Origin: Cohnella nanjingensis
Lineage (GTDB): Bacteria; Bacillota; Bacilli; Paenibacillales; Paenibacillaceae
Direction: 5' to 3'
Assembly: GCF_014212125.1 (NCBI RefSeq)
Contig: NZ_JACJVP010000016.1
Span: forward strand, 1-39,388
Length of the DNA stretch: 39,388 nt
The position numbers and the translations under genes are program-made. The notes beneath the pieces were generated by a model that was not told the origin of the DNA, searched no databases, and saw nothing but the letters and a program-made list of their open reading frames with translations. Numbering within the stretch: position 1 is the stretch's first letter; each line of letters begins with the position of its first letter. Below, in pieces: positions 25,732-32,866 of this stretch.

Positions 25732-26757
25732 TTACAGGGTCCCGCCCGCCACTTCCGCGCTCGCGCCGTCCAAGACGCGGACCGGCTGTCCGCTCGCCTC
25801 GGCGGCCTGCAACTCCGCCATGAGCCGCATGAGCGCCTCGTCTTTGCGTTTGGCTTCGATCATGACGTCCACGGCGGGCGTGCTCCCGGCGATATTCCGC
25901 AGAAAAGCAAGCAGCGGCGCCGGGTCGACATGGTCGGCGTGACCGCGCGGATCGGTCAGGCTCTTCGGCGTCGAGACGTGCATCTTCGGCGGCAGACGCG
26001 CTCCCGCCGGCCGCGCGGGATCGAGCCCGTTCCATCCGAACCGGACCCACGTCTCTTGGATCCGGTCCCACAGCGCCTCGGCCCGCTCGCCGCCCGGATT
26101 GACCGCATGATGATGAAGGTCCAGCACCATCGGCACGCCGGTCTCCTCGCTCAGCGCCAGCGTCTCCGCGGCCGTGAACGTCTTGTCGCCGTTCTCCAGC
26201 GTCATCCGGCGATGGATTCGCGGCTCCAGCGCGCCGAATTGGCGGAGGAAGCGCCTGCCGGCCTCTTCCTTATCCCCGTAAGCGCCGCCGACATGAATGT
26301 TGCAGGTCGCCCGCTCGTCGAGGCCCATCATCTCCAGCATGCGGACATGATGATCCAGATCGCGAATCGCGTTGCGGAGCACTTCCCCGCGCGGCGTGCT
26401 GAACACGGTGAAGTGTTCCGGGTGGAACGACACGCGCATGCCGTTCTCCCGGACGAAGGCGCCTACCTCCGCGAACGGACCGGCCAACGCTTCATAGGGA
26501 TTCCAGTCCTGCATGCGTTCGTGCGTCGCGAGCGGGATGAGCTTGGACGTCATCCGGTAGACCTTCACGTCCGAGTATTTGCAATGCTTGAGCAGCCGCA
26601 GCGTATTCTGCAGATTCTCCTCGGCGAGGCGTTCCAGACGCCGAAGCCCCGCTTCCCGATCCGCCAGCTTGGCGAAATTCGTGTACGTCATCGTCCGGGA
26701 CGGAGACGCGTTCTCCAGCAAGACCGACATGGCGACGAATCCGAAACGGACGATCAC
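25732..26757 (-). CDS. uvsE: UV DNA damage endonuclease UvsE
   Basis: Repair enzyme that nicks DNA 5' to UV photoproducts, an alternative to UvrABC. The 341-residue protein begins with the family signature MIVRFGFVAMSVLL. It shows a TIM-barrel metal site built from His, Glu and Asp residues in YRMTSKLIPL, VSFHPEHFTV, CNIHVGGAYGDKE, LENGDKTFT, LDLHHHAVN, KMHVSTPKS and HADHVDP. The start is GTG at 26755-26757, with AGAGGTGAG about 5-7 nt upstream. The gene is common in spore-forming Firmicutes. No neighbouring repair gene is seen. Confidence 0.94.
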   Translation of the reverse strand: MIVRFGFVAMSVLLENASPSRTMTYTNFAKLADREAGLRRLERLAEENLQNTLRLLKHCKYSDVKVYRMTSKLIPLATHERMQDWNPYEALAGPFAEVGAFVRENGMRVSFHPEHFTVFSTPRGEVLRNAIRDLDHHVRMLEMMGLDERATCNIHVGGAYGDKEEAGRRFLRQFGALEPRIHRRMTLENGDKTFTAAETLALSEETGVPMVLDLHHHAVNPGGERAEALWDRIQETWVRFGWNGLDPARPAGARLPPKMHVSTPKSLTDPRGHADHVDPAPLLAFLRNIAGSTPAVDVMIEAKRKDEALMRLMAELQAAEASGQPVRVLDGASAEVAGGTL

Positions 26758-26826
26758 AGCTTCTCACCTCTTCCGACGGCTTTCGAGGGGACGCCTCCTC
26801 ATGAGTGTGTCCCGATCGGGAAGCCG

Positions 26827-27030
26827 TCAGCCGACCTGAAGCTTTCTTTTGAAGACGACGATGACGTCTCTCGACGCGCCCTGGGACACGCTCGTATCGA
26901 AGCAGGACACGAGCTCCCAGCCTTCGTAGCCGAACCGGTTCAGCTCATTCTGGAATTCCTGCTCGTCGACTTTGCCGCCCAGCCAGCCGCCCGTCTTATA
27001 CTTCAAAGTCTGATATTCCCAGCGATCCAT
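26827..27030 (-). CDS. DUF4177 domain-containing small protein
   Basis: A 67-residue protein with the pattern of DUF4177: WEYQTLKYKT at the start, a central FQNELNRFGYEGWELVSCF and a C-terminal strand DVIVVFKRKL. Function unknown. The ATG at 27028-27030 has GGGGGAGG 10 nt upstream; the frame stays open far upstream, but only this part resembles the family. It follows the next small gene after 38 nt in the same direction, so the two are probably cotranscribed. Confidence 0.8.
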   Translation of the reverse strand: MDRWEYQTLKYKTGGWLGGKVDEQEFQNELNRFGYEGWELVSCFDTSVSQGASRDVIVVFKRKLQVG

Positions 27031-27068
27031 CGCGATGCCGCCTCCCCCGAATTGCGCATGAAGTTCGA

Positions 27069-27386
27069 TTAAGCCTGTTCTCCAAAAAACATCTCGTACG
27101 CGAGCGCGGTCTGCACCCGCGACTCTTCTTCCGTCAGCTTGCGGACGAGCTCCATCTCGACCTGCGTGACCTCTTCGCCCTGAAAGTTGATCTCCGCGAT
27201 CGAAGCGAGGATGCGCACGATGGCGACCGCCCGGTTGTCGGGCGCGTACGCGATGACCTTCTGGCCCGTCGGGAAGACGCGAAACTGTTTTTTCATCATC
27301 TTGCCCCGGCCGTATTCGAGAAGCTCGTACAGCTCCTGCTCCGATTTGAACTTGCATACGGAATTGAACTCCGTCTGAAATCCCAT
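27069..27386 (-). CDS. Small conserved-looking protein of unknown function
   Basis: A 105-residue soluble protein (MGFQTEFNSVCKFKSEQELY at the start, then FRVFPTGQKVIAY and AVAIVRILASIAEINFQGEEV) with alternating strands and a C-terminal helix. I do not recognise the family with confidence. GGAGGG lies 6 nt before the ATG. TATAAT lies about 30 nt upstream, so it heads a two-gene unit with the DUF4177 gene. Confidence 0.75.
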   Translation of the reverse strand: MGFQTEFNSVCKFKSEQELYELLEYGRGKMMKKQFRVFPTGQKVIAYAPDNRAVAIVRILASIAEINFQGEEVTQVEMELVRKLTEEESRVQTALAYEMFFGEQA

Positions 27387-27415
27387 CGCGATCCCTCCGC
27401 ACTTCGTTTGTTGCT

Positions 27416-27421
27416 ATTATA
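27416..27421 (-). promoter_or_regulatory. -10 element of the two small genes
   Basis: A perfect TATAAT on the minus strand, 30 nt before the 105-residue gene. The -35 position reads TTCTTT at 17 nt, a weak match. Confidence 0.45.
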
Positions 27422-27535
27422 AACTGGCGGGGCGGCGGAAAGAAAGCAAAGGCGATTTTCCCTTGCGACGTCGCATCCTCGGCAATCGGATCAGCGTTGG
27501 CGGCCGTGCCTGAATGCGCCGCAACGTCGAAAAGC

Positions 27536-27583
27536 AAAAAGAGGCGTTCCCCGCCGCCGATGCAGCCGAAAGAACGCCTTTTT
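27536..27583. terminator. Intrinsic terminator after wrbA, A- and T-flanked on both sides
   Basis: GGCGTTC (27543-27549) and GAACGCC (27572-27578) are flanked by AAAAAGA and TTTTT, so the hairpin has a T tract on either strand. On the minus strand it ends the MarR-pirin-WrbA unit, 30 nt after the wrbA stop. The loop is long (22 nt). Confidence 0.7.
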
Positions 27584-27612
27584 CCGCCTTACGAAAAGAT
27601 GGAACGGTTTAT

Positions 27613-28227
27613 TTATTGGCCGAGTCCTTGCTTCACCCAGCCCGCAACGGTAACCGTACGCTTCGCTTGATGCTTGACGGCCGCTTGGACGTCTTCGAGC
27701 ATGCCTCCGTCTTGCTTTTGCGTGACGCTGGTGCCGTACGGGTTGCCCCCCGCCCCGAACGTAACCGGATCGGTATAGCCCGGAGGCACGAGGATGGCAC
27801 CCCAGTGGTAGAAGACGTTGTTCAGCGCCAGGATCGTGGACTCATGGCCGCCGTGCGGGTTGCTCGTGCTCGCCATCGCGCTCACGACCTTGTTCGCCAG
27901 CTTGCCTTGGAACCACAGACCGCCGGTCGTATCGATGAATTGCTTCACTTGGCCGGGAATGTTGCCGAAGCGGGTCGGCACGCTGAAGATGAAGGCGTCG
28001 GCCCATTCCAGATCGGCGAGGGTCGCGACGGGAACGTCCTTCGTCGCTTCCGCGTGCGCTTTCCAGCCCGGGTTGCTGTCGATCGCGGCTTGCGGCGCCA
28101 GTTCCTGAACTCGAAGTACTTTGACTTCCGCGCCCGCTTCCTTCGCGCCTTCGGCGGCCCATTGCGCCATTTGGTAGTTGGTGCCCGTCGCGCTGTAGTA
28201 GATGACTGCCAATTTAACGTTTGCCAT
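27613..28227 (-). CDS. wrbA: NAD(P)H:quinone oxidoreductase, WrbA type
   Basis: FMN flavoprotein that reduces quinones by two electrons and so avoids semiquinone radicals. The 204 residues form a flavodoxin fold: the FMN phosphate loop YYSATGTNYQMA near residues 10-21, the isoalloxazine loop PTRFGNIPGQVKQFID, and STSNPHGGHESTI, the conserved WrbA stretch. AAAGGAGG lies 9 nt before the ATG. It is the third gene after marR and pirin in the same direction, 16 nt after the pirin stop. It is therefore probably under control of the same operators. Confidence 0.95.
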   Translation of the reverse strand: MANVKLAVIYYSATGTNYQMAQWAAEGAKEAGAEVKVLRVQELAPQAAIDSNPGWKAHAEATKDVPVATLADLEWADAFIFSVPTRFGNIPGQVKQFIDTTGGLWFQGKLANKVVSAMASTSNPHGGHESTILALNNVFYHWGAILVPPGYTDPVTFGAGGNPYGTSVTQKQDGGMLEDVQAAVKHQAKRTVTVAGWVKQGLGQ

Positions 28228-28243
28228 ATTCGATTGCCTCCTT

Positions 28244-29008
28244 TTATTTGCGGTACAAGGGGTAATTCACCTGGATTGGTATCTCCACAATCGCCATGCG
28301 CAATTCATCGTCGCCAGCCTGCAATACGACCGCGTTGTCTTCGGCATCCGCCTGCAGGACGATGAAGTCCCGCTCTCCGAACGCATATGCCTGCTCCCGA
28401 TGGACCCAGCGACCGCCTCCCTTAATGGCTAATGCCGCCAGCGCATACCCCGCCGGCATGGGTCTCGCGTAGCTCGCGCCCGGCGCCAGCCGGACGTCGT
28501 GCATCTTGGCGTCGGCCGTGAAGCGGAGCGGCGCGCCTTCCCCGATGACGGTCTTCACCTCCACGCCGTCCTCCCGGCTCACGGGGAATGCTTCGTGCTC
28601 GAATTGCATATACGACGGGGCCGTCTTGATGGATTGGCTCAGATGCGGCTCGAACCAAATCTGGAATCCTTCGGTGCCTTCGCCTTGCATCGCTTCCTCG
28701 TGCTGGACGCCCGATCCGGTCCGCATCGCCTGAGCTCCGCCTGCCGATACCGTGCTTCGCGTCCCCAGCGTATCGCCGTGAAACACCTCGCCGGACAGGA
28801 CATAGGTGACGATCTCGAAGCCCTGATGCGGGTGAAGTCCGATCGCCGCCGGCGCCTCCGCGCGGAACCACGCCCAGTAGAACAGCGGTCCGACGCGCGT
28901 GACGGCCCCGCCTTCGCGCGGGAATCCGATCGGCTTCTGCTCTGTAATCTTGCCCCCGTCGAAAAATCCGGTCCCTTGCCGTTCCGGCGAATAAGTCTCG
29001 ATCTTCAT
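28244..29008 (-). CDS. Pirin family protein (possible quercetinase)
   Basis: Bicupin metal protein, 254 residues. The N-terminal cupin shows the four metal ligands of pirins: His59 and His61 in GLHPHQGFEIVTYVLSGEV, His103 and Glu105 in TGSGVQHEEAM. Several bacterial pirins open quercetin, a plant flavonol, so a redox or plant-compound role is plausible. I start at the ATG of 29006-29008 because GAAGGAG lies 8 nt upstream; the open frame extends 31 codons further across the operator. A perfect palindrome identical in its arms to the marR operator overlaps the upstream region. The gene is followed by wrbA after 16 nt. Confidence 0.92.
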   Translation of the reverse strand: MKIETYSPERQGTGFFDGGKITEQKPIGFPREGGAVTRVGPLFYWAWFRAEAPAAIGLHPHQGFEIVTYVLSGEVFHGDTLGTRSTVSAGGAQAMRTGSGVQHEEAMQGEGTEGFQIWFEPHLSQSIKTAPSYMQFEHEAFPVSREDGVEVKTVIGEGAPLRFTADAKMHDVRLAPGASYARPMPAGYALAALAIKGGGRWVHREQAYAFGERDFIVLQADAEDNAVVLQAGDDELRMAIVEIPIQVNYPLYRK

Positions 29009-29031
29009 CCGAATCGCTCCTTCGATTAGAA

Positions 29032-29047
29032 ATCTTGAATTCAAGAT
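29032..29047. promoter_or_regulatory. Palindromic MarR operator before pirin (O2)
   Basis: ATCTTGAATTCAAGAT is a perfect 16-bp palindrome, 23 nt upstream of the pirin start and just before its ribosome site. It shares the arms ATCTTGA and TCAAGAT with O1. Confidence 0.8.
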
Positions 29048-29072
29048 ATTAGACGTAAAATGACGAATGCCG

Positions 29073-29528
29073 TCATGACTGCTGCTCTGCATGCATCCCA
29101 AGCTTCTTCAGGATCTCGATCATCTGCCGCTTCTCCGCTTCTTCGAGCGGCGCGAACAGCCGGTTGATCGCCTCCGCGTGCTCCGGGAACATGCGGTCCA
29201 TCAATGCCTCTCCGGACGGTGCGAGGGATGCGTAGATGACCCGGCGATCCTGCTCGCAGCGCCGTCGCTTCAAGTAGCCTTTGCGTTCGAGCTTGTCGAC
29301 GACGTACGTGATGCTGCCGCTCGTGATCAGGATCTTCTCCCCGATCTTCTGCGTGGGCTGTTCGCCCTTGTGGTACAGAAATTCAAGAACGCCGAATTCG
29401 GTGGGATTCAGGCCGTGGCTCTCGATCTGAAGCGCCAGCCGCCCCATGACCGAACGATGGCTTCGGCCAAGCGCGATCAAGGCCTTCAGGTTCAGTTGCT
29501 CCTCCGCCGAAACTTCGCGGTCGTTCAT
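29073..29528 (-). CDS. MarR family transcriptional regulator
   Basis: Dimeric winged-helix repressor, 151 residues. The DNA-binding part covers LNPTEFGVLEFLYHKGEQPTQKIGEKI and the recognition region LITSGSITYVVDKLERKGYLKRRRCEQDRRVIYASL, a classic MarR signature with the wing Asp-Arg-Arg. Dimerisation helices are at both ends. There is no cysteine near the N-terminus of the type used by OhrR or YodB, so direct thiol sensing there is unlikely; one Cys lies in the wing (RRRCEQDRR). I start at the ATG of 29526-29528, with AAAGGAGG 7 nt upstream. A consensus promoter with a palindromic operator lies upstream, so it probably represses itself. Operator sequence and target genes resemble the MhqR quinone-response system. 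Confidence 0.94.
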   Translation of the reverse strand: MNDREVSAEEQLNLKALIALGRSHRSVMGRLALQIESHGLNPTEFGVLEFLYHKGEQPTQKIGEKILITSGSITYVVDKLERKGYLKRRRCEQDRRVIYASLAPSGEALMDRMFPEHAEAINRLFAPLEEAEKRQMIEILKKLGMHAEQQS

Positions 29529-29550
29529 GAGTCGCCCTCCTTTCCGAAAA

Positions 29551-29568
29551 TATCTTGACTTCAAGATA
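29551..29568. promoter_or_regulatory. Palindromic MarR operator before marR (O1)
   Basis: TATCTTGACTTCAAGATA is a perfect palindrome with 8-bp arms and a 2-bp centre, starting 1 nt downstream of the -10 element. A bound repressor would cover the transcription start. Confidence 0.85.
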
Positions 29569-29569
29569 A

Positions 29570-29598
29570 ATTATAACCGACCCCCGCCATCCTGTCAA
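29570..29598 (-). promoter_or_regulatory. Consensus sigma-A promoter of marR
   Basis: On the minus strand a perfect TTGACA (29593-29598) and a perfect TATAAT (29570-29575) are separated by 17 nt. This is the strongest promoter in the window and needs a repressor to be off; operator O1 directly follows. Confidence 0.88.
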
Positions 29599-29703
29599 CC
29601 GCCTGCCCGCCTGAGCCGCGACGCGCTGGTCCGTGCCCGTCCCGCGCCGTTCCGGCTGCGCCGGCCTTCGCCCCGCACGCTAGCGCCGATGCGCGAGGTC
29701 GTT

Positions 29704-29709
29704 TATAAT
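29704..29709 (+). promoter_or_regulatory. Possible -10 element of the ROK gene
   Basis: TATAAT in GC-rich sequence, about 60 nt upstream of the ROK start. No good -35 hexamer. Confidence 0.4.
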
Positions 29710-29770
29710 GAAGGTCGTTAACCGCTTATCCGATACGGTTTCTCGGTTTTTATCCAATGGAGGCATTCCG

Positions 29771-30976
29771 ATGAGCATGCGAACGACCGCGATTCCTACA
29801 GCCAAGAAGCTGGTGTACGAACTCGCGCTAACCAAAGGGATCGTCTCCAAGAGCGAACTCATGGACCAGCTGGCGCTCACGAGCAGCAGCCTCACCCGGC
29901 TGCTCGAAGAGATGACGGCGGAAGGCTTGCTGCAGGAAGGCGGGCGCGGCGACTCCACTGGCGGCAGGAGGCCGATCCTCTACCGCCTGAACGCCCGATA
30001 CGGCTATGTTTGGGGCCTGGAGATCTCGCGTCTGTATTCGTCGCTCGGCCTATTCGATCTTCATATGAATCCTTTGCGTCTGACCCGGTGGCGGATGGAC
30101 GCGTCGATGACGCCGGAACGGCTCGTCGCGCACGTAGAGGCGGAAGTTCGCGCGGGCATGGAGGAACAAGGCATCCGGACCGCGCAGATTCTCGGCATGG
30201 GCATCGGCGCCGTCGGCCCGCTCGATCAGCGGACGGGCCGACTGCTGAGTCCCCTCTTCTTCCCGGCCGGCGGGTACGCGGACCTGCCGATCCGCGACCT
30301 GCTCGAGCAGCGCCTCGGCTTTCCCTGCATGCTGGAGAACGGCGCGAATACGGCGCTCATCGGCGAGCACTGGATGCTCCGCGGCGAGGACGTCCGCCAC
30401 ATGCTCTACGTGCACGCGGGCGCCGGACTCCGTTCGGCCATGATGTCGAACGGACGCATCGTCTACGGGGCGATCGATCCGGAGGGGGCGATCGGACAGA
30501 TGATCGTTCAGGTCGACGGTCCCCGGCTGCAGGAAAACGGCAACTACGGCGCGCTGGAAGCCTTCGCCTCCGTGCAGGCGCTGGAGAAGCGGGCGAGGAC
30601 GCAGCTCCGTTCGGGAAGCGGCGCCCTCGCCCTTCCGGATTCGCGTCCGCCTGCCCCCGACGCCGTGTCCTATGACACGCTGCTGGAGGCGCTTCGCCGG
30701 GACGATCCGTTCGCGCGGGAGCTATTCGCCCAATCCGCCTCTTATCTGGGCGTCGGCTTGGCGAATCTGATCAATATCCTCCATCCCGAGCGGGTCATCT
30801 TGGGCGGCGCGCTGATCGCTTCCCACGAGATGTTCTTCGAGACGGCTACGCGGGTGGCCGGGCAGAATATCTACTACTCGTCCGACTACAGGCCGTCGTT
30901 CTCCAAGGGAGAGCTGAAGGAGGACGCGGTCGCCACCGGCGCGGCCGTCATGGTGCTGCGCAATCTCAAGGTATGA
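29771..30976 (+). CDS. ROK family transcriptional regulator with degenerate kinase motifs
   Basis: Sugar-responsive repressor of the NagC/Mlc/XylR type, 401 residues. A winged-helix domain (about 10-75, KSELMDQLALTSSSLTRLLEEMTAEGLL) is followed by an actin-like ROK domain (GMGIGAVGPLD, HAGAGLRSAM, LINILHPERVILGG). The usual ROK zinc motif CxCGxxGCxE is absent: the matching stretch GPRLQENGNYGALEAFAS has no cysteine. The catalytic Asp of ROK kinases, normally in ENDxN, is Gly in MLENGANTALIGEHW. So it cannot be a sugar kinase and may have lost zinc binding. GGAGG lies 7 nt before the ATG at 29771; an open frame continues 21 codons upstream without a ribosome site. Its target genes are not evident here. 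Confidence 0.9.
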   Translation: MSMRTTAIPTAKKLVYELALTKGIVSKSELMDQLALTSSSLTRLLEEMTAEGLLQEGGRGDSTGGRRPILYRLNARYGYVWGLEISRLYSSLGLFDLHMNPLRLTRWRMDASMTPERLVAHVEAEVRAGMEEQGIRTAQILGMGIGAVGPLDQRTGRLLSPLFFPAGGYADLPIRDLLEQRLGFPCMLENGANTALIGEHWMLRGEDVRHMLYVHAGAGLRSAMMSNGRIVYGAIDPEGAIGQMIVQVDGPRLQENGNYGALEAFASVQALEKRARTQLRSGSGALALPDSRPPAPDAVSYDTLLEALRRDDPFARELFAQSASYLGVGLANLINILHPERVILGGALIASHEMFFETATRVAGQNIYYSSDYRPSFSKGELKEDAVATGAAVMVLRNLKV

Positions 30977-31014
30977 GCGGCAGGGCGCGGCGGGTCTCGC
31001 GGCCGTCAACGACA

Positions 31015-31061
31015 AAAAGCGGCTGCGCCGCCCTCTCGGGCTCGCTTGCCGCTTCTTATTT
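31015..31061 (+). terminator. Probable terminator of the ROK gene
   Basis: AAGCGGC (31017-31023) and GCCGCTT (31048-31054) pair across a long loop and are followed by CTTATTTAT. It lies 40 nt after the ROK stop. Confidence 0.5.
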
Positions 31062-31105
31062 ATGAAAATGCACAAACTGCCATGAGGTGTTCCTGTCATA
31101 CAGCG

Positions 31106-31630
31106 TGCGTCGGCGCCTCTTTCGTCGCTGTAACGATACTTTTTATCGTTACAGCATGCGTCGACGCCTCTTTCGTCGCTGTAACGATACTTTTTATCGT
31201 TACAGCATGCGTCGGCGCCTCTTCCGTCGCTGTAACGATACTTTCTATCGTTACAGCATGCGTCGGCGCCTCTTTCGTCGCTGTAACGATACTTTTTATC
31301 GTTACAGCGTGCGTCGGCGCCTCTTCCGTCGCTGTAACGATACTTTTTATCGTTACAGCATGCGTCGGCGCCTCTTCCGTCGCTGTAACGATACTTTTTA
31401 TCGTTACAGCATGCGTCGGCGCCTCTTCCGTCGCTGTAACGATACTTTCTATCGTTACAGCATGCGTCGGCGCCTCTTTCGTCGCTGTAACGATACTTTT
31501 TATCGTTACAGCGTGCGTCGGCGCCTCTTTCGTCGCTGTAACGATACTTTTTATCGTTACAGCGTGCGTCGGCGCCCCTTTCGTCGCTGCAACGATACTT
31601 TTTATCGTTACAGCGTGCGTCTGAATGTTT
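31106..31630 (+). repeat. Ten-copy tandem array of a 51-bp hairpin unit
   Basis: Units begin TGCGTCGGCGCC (one reads TCGACGCC) at 31106 and then every 51 bp to 31565, with a partial eleventh at 31616. Each unit carries CTGTAACGATA, a 5-nt loop and TATCGTTACAG, a perfect 11-bp inverted repeat. The observed changes fall mostly in the loop (CTTTT or CTTTC) or outside the stem. One stem base differs, in the last copy. As 51 is divisible by three the plus frames stay open, but there is no ribosome site and the peptides are pure repeat. It fills the gap between the convergent ROK and ddl genes. Confidence 0.97.
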
Positions 31631-31649
31631 ATGCTTTGCTACAGATCGC

Positions 31650-32813
31650 TTAATCGGCTTCTCCGCCGCCGTAATCGATCGCTTCCTTCTCCCGGTACCG
31701 CTCCAGCGCCAGTTCGATAAGCTTATCCAACAGCGCCCGGTAAGGCAAGCCGCTCTCCTGCCACATGAGCGGGTACATGCTGTACGGCGTAAAGCCGGGC
31801 AGCGTGTTCACCTCGTTGATGAACAGCTCGCCGTCCGACTTGCGCAGGAAGAAGTCCGCGCGGCACAGGCCCGAGCCGTCGATCGACCGGAAGGCGCGCA
31901 CCGCCATCTCGCGGATCGCCTCCGTCTTCTCCGGAGGAATCTCCGCCGGGATGACCATGACGCTCTTGCCGTCCGTGTACTTCGCCTTGTAGTCGTAGAA
32001 CTCGTTCGAGCTGCGGATCTCGCCCGGCACCGAGGCCTGGGGCTCGTCGTTGCCGAGCACGCTCACTTCGATCTCGCGCGCATCCACGAATTCCTCGACG
32101 ATGACTTTGCGGTCGTAGCGAAGCGCCGTCTCGACGGCGGCCGTCAGCTCCTGCCGGGTGCGCGCCTTGGAGACGCCCACGCTGGAGCCCAAGTTGGCCG
32201 GCTTCACGAAGCACGGATAGCCGAGCGCCGTTTCGATGCCGTCCAGGAGCGCCTCCCGCTCCTTCGTCCACTGATAGCGGGTGAAGAAGCGGTATCCCAC
32301 CTGCGGCAGCCCCGCCTGCGCGAACATCGTCTTCATCGTCGCTTTGTCCATGCCTACCGCCGAAGCGAGCACGCCCGCGCCGACGTACGGCAGCCCCGCC
32401 ATCTCGAACAAGCCCTGAATGGTCCCGTCCTCGCCGAACGTGCCGTGCAGCAGCGGGAACATGACGTCGATCGGTCGGTCGTCTCCGGCGTCGTCCGACG
32501 CTGCGAGCATCCGCTCCGACATGCCTTGGAGCAAGGGCAGGAGCGCGGGCGCCTGCCGCTCCGTGCGTCCGGCATCGCGGGTCCCGCCGGCGGCCGAATC
32601 GCCGAATTGCAGCTCCGCGACCGCCGCGGGCGGCGCTTCGAGCAGCGGCCCCGATCGCCATTGTCCGGACTTCGTTATATAGAAGGGGATGAGTTCGTAT
32701 TTGTCGTAATCGAACGCCTTCAGCACCGCTAACGCGGTCTGCAGCGATACTTCATGCTCGCCGGAGCGCCCTCCGTAGACGAGACCGACGCGCACTTTTT
32801 GCCCATTTGCCAT
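31650..32813 (-). CDS. ddl: D-alanine--D-alanine ligase
   Basis: ATP-grasp enzyme making the D-Ala-D-Ala end of peptidoglycan precursors. The 387-residue protein shows the N-terminal GLVYGGRSGEHEVSL, the HGTFGEDGTIQGL motif, ATP-grasp stretches CFVKPANLGSSVGVSK and VIVEEFVDAREIEVSVLG, the omega loop FYDYKAKYTDGK, and the metal/ATP site FINEVNTLPGFTPYSMYP. The Tyr-containing omega loop fits D-Ala specificity rather than the D-lactate ligases of VanA type. A short variable insertion lies at about 70-110. GGAGG lies 6 nt before the ATG. It follows the amidase-like gene by 53 nt and could be cotranscribed. The 51-bp hairpin array begins about 20 nt after its stop codon. Confidence 0.96.
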   Translation of the reverse strand: MANGQKVRVGLVYGGRSGEHEVSLQTALAVLKAFDYDKYELIPFYITKSGQWRSGPLLEAPPAAVAELQFGDSAAGGTRDAGRTERQAPALLPLLQGMSERMLAASDDAGDDRPIDVMFPLLHGTFGEDGTIQGLFEMAGLPYVGAGVLASAVGMDKATMKTMFAQAGLPQVGYRFFTRYQWTKEREALLDGIETALGYPCFVKPANLGSSVGVSKARTRQELTAAVETALRYDRKVIVEEFVDAREIEVSVLGNDEPQASVPGEIRSSNEFYDYKAKYTDGKSVMVIPAEIPPEKTEAIREMAVRAFRSIDGSGLCRADFFLRKSDGELFINEVNTLPGFTPYSMYPLMWQESGLPYRALLDKLIELALERYREKEAIDYGGGEAD

Positions 32814-32866
32814 GATTGACCTCCGCTAGTCCGACGACCTTGATTAAGGGGAAAACATGATGTCGG

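Noticed and set aside
31046..31653. Two overlapping open frames of about 190 codons encoding 17-residue repeats
   Set aside because: They arise because the 51-bp unit is divisible by three. There is no ribosome site, both frames are equally open, and the DNA shows hairpin rather than codon conservation.
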